Source: CADEDH01 sp963732695 (GTDB lineage: Bacteria > Actinomycetota > Acidimicrobiia > Acidimicrobiales > SZUA-35). From it: DNA of 64,000 bases. A program made the position numbers and the translations under genes. Location of the stretch: contig CAVTAP010000012.1 in NCBI GenBank assembly GCA_963732695.1, positions 1-64,000 of the forward strand. The letters are read 5' to 3'. Each line of letters begins with the position of its first letter. Positions within the stretch are counted from its first letter, which is position 1. The notes beneath the pieces are model-generated. The model worked only from the letters and a program-made list of their open reading frames with translations, ran no database searches and was not told the DNA's origin. Positions 63,020-64,000 of this stretch are shown one piece after another.

Positions 63020-64000
63020 CAGCGCCGTGCCCATCAGGTCTTCCATGTTGGCGGCGTAGAACTTGTGGCGGGCGTCGTCGGACACGCCCTCCAGCGACCG
63101 CTCGAAGCGCTCGATGGGGCGCCGCCCGCCCTCCACGTGGGGGTAGTCGGAGGAGAACATCACCACGTCCTGCCCGCCCTGGCTGATGATCCAGCCCACG
63201 TCCTCGGTGGGGTAGGGGGTGACCCGGATCTGGCGCTGCACGTACTCGCTGGGGCGCAGGCTCAGGCGCTGGAGCCGTTCCTCGTGGCGGCTGAAGGCGT
63301 CGAAGGCCGACTCCATCTGGCGCATCCAGCCCGGTACCCAGATCGCCCCCTGCTCGATCACGCCGATCTTCAGGCGGGGGAACCGCTCCAGCACCCCGTC
63401 GATGATGAGGGTGGCCAGCGTCTGCATCGGCGGGCCGGGGATCGACATGTAATCGACCGAGCGGAAGTTCTCGGCCCCGCCGTGGAAGTCGGGCGGCACC
63501 GGCAGTCCGTTGCGGAAGTAGTCGGGGTTGATCAGCGTGCCCCCGCCGCCCACGTGGAACACCACGGGAAGGCCGGCGTCCTGGGCTGTGGCCCACACCG
63601 GGTCGAGCTCCACGTGGCTGGGGGAGTGGCCCTTGGGGCAGTTCGACGGCACCAGCAGGGCGGCGGCGCCGGCCTCCACCGCCTCGGCGGCCATGGCCCG
63701 GGCCTGGGCGAAGTCGGCCAGGGGGACGTAACAGGTGGCCAGCAGGCGCGGGTCGACCGAGGTGAAGGCGACCATGGCCCGGTTGTGGGCCCGGGCCACG
63801 CCGTAGGCCAGGGCCACGTCGTCGCCGTGCTCCAGGGTGTTGATGTAGCCCGAGTCGAACGTGTTGAACAGGAGCTGGCTGCGGAAGCCGAGCCCGTCGA
63901 GCACGGCCGGGCGGTCATCGGCGATGAACGAGCCGGGGGCGTCCCAGTTCTTGCGGATCATCAGCAGCTCGGCGTCCTGGGCCCGGAAGGCGGGGTCGGC
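63005..64000 (-). CDS. amidohydrolase family 2 protein, 5' end beyond window
   Basis: At least 331 residues of a TIM-barrel amidohydrolase (ACMSD/gamma-resorcylate-decarboxylase-like). It shows VAFTSVDPRLLATCYVPLAD, the barrel His in PVVFHVGGGGTL, and KIGVIEQGAIWVPGW. FSSDYPHVEGGRRP carries the metal-binding Asp. An internal ATG at 63961 exists, but the frame upstream (DPAFRAQDAELL) reads like family sequence to the window edge, so the true start lies outside. Members decarboxylate or hydrolyse aromatic acids, and many are in catabolic gene sets. Confidence 0.88.
   Translation of the reverse strand, partial: ADPAFRAQDAELLMIRKNWDAPGSFIADDRPAVLDGLGFRSQLLFNTFDSGYINTLEHGDDVALAYGVARAHNRAMVAFTSVDPRLLATCYVPLADFAQARAMAAEAVEAGAAALLVPSNCPKGHSPSHVELDPVWATAQDAGLPVVFHVGGGGTLINPDYFRNGLPVPPDFHGGAENFRSVDYMSIPGPPMQTLATLIIDGVLERFPRLKIGVIEQGAIWVPGWMRQMESAFDAFSRHEERLQRLSLRPSEYVQRQIRVTPYPTEDVGWIISQGGQDVVMFSSDYPHVEGGRRPIERFERSLEGVSDDARHKFYAANMEDLMGTALSALV

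Overview
The window is a 64 kb piece of a high-GC actinobacterial chromosome, most likely from the class Acidimicrobiia or a close relative. This placement is an inference from base composition and gene content: a DUF2342 zincin, actinobacterial-type HemQ, DisA next to RadA, DUF2510-type tryptophan-rich proteins, GroEL under a CIRCE element, and many GTG starts. Most of it is densely packed housekeeping and general metabolic genes. There is no sign of a prophage, conjugative element, IS element or CRISPR array.

Layout. 1-10.8 kb: end of a tRNA-Thr, an ECF42-type sigma factor with its YCII partner, a cytochrome P450, AzlCD, an FkbM methyltransferase next to a wrecked glycosyltransferase, a yybP-ykoY manganese riboswitch in front of a GDT1-family exporter, an MFS transporter, a MerR/VOC unit with a clear MerR-type promoter, and a MerB-like gene broken by two in-frame TGA codons. 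10.9-15.7 kb: an acyl-CoA catabolism block (CoA transferase, enoyl-CoA hydratase, hydrolase, VOC protein, acyl-CoA dehydrogenase). 15.7-21.1 kb: SigR-like sigma factor, small membrane protein, DUF2342 zincin, TilS, a degenerate phosphatase-like protein, FolB, FolK, NadC. 21.3-26.7 kb: a WXG-containing protein and a giant FHA-FtsK (EssC-like) ATPase. 26.7-32.6 kb: NarL-type two-component system behind a polyprenyl diphosphate synthase, then ClpC. 32.7-41.4 kb: secreted Thr-rich protein, a lipoprotein-HAD fusion, RadA, DisA, Crp, IspD, IspF, RlmB. 41.4-49.6 kb: DUF2510 membrane protein, tRNA-Thr, LytR_C protein, glycerate kinase, CIRCE-GroEL, nitrobindin, FdhD, HemQ. 49.6-64 kb: S1 protein with a frameshifted repeat tract, GlnD, Nudix, PAC2, GNAT, a degraded MFS gene with 69-bp tandem repeats, PPDK, PQQ-type sugar dehydrogenase, GtrA, a methyltransferase and a truncated amidohydrolase.

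The most interesting element is at 10052-10759 on the minus strand. It is one continuous reading frame for an organomercurial-lyase (MerB) homologue, interrupted only by two TGA codons. These fall exactly where MerB has its catalytic Cys96 and Cys159, while the third conserved Cys is an ordinary codon. The second TGA is followed by a textbook bacterial SECIS hairpin with a GGUC loop 19 nt downstream. I read this as a double-selenocysteine MerB-like protein that a standard gene caller would report as two or three short hypothetical genes. Other points for a second look are the isolated WXG/EssC pair, the Crp gene with no stop codon, the frameshift inside the S1 protein's 24-bp repeats, the HAD domain lacking its acid/base Asp, and the two decayed genes.
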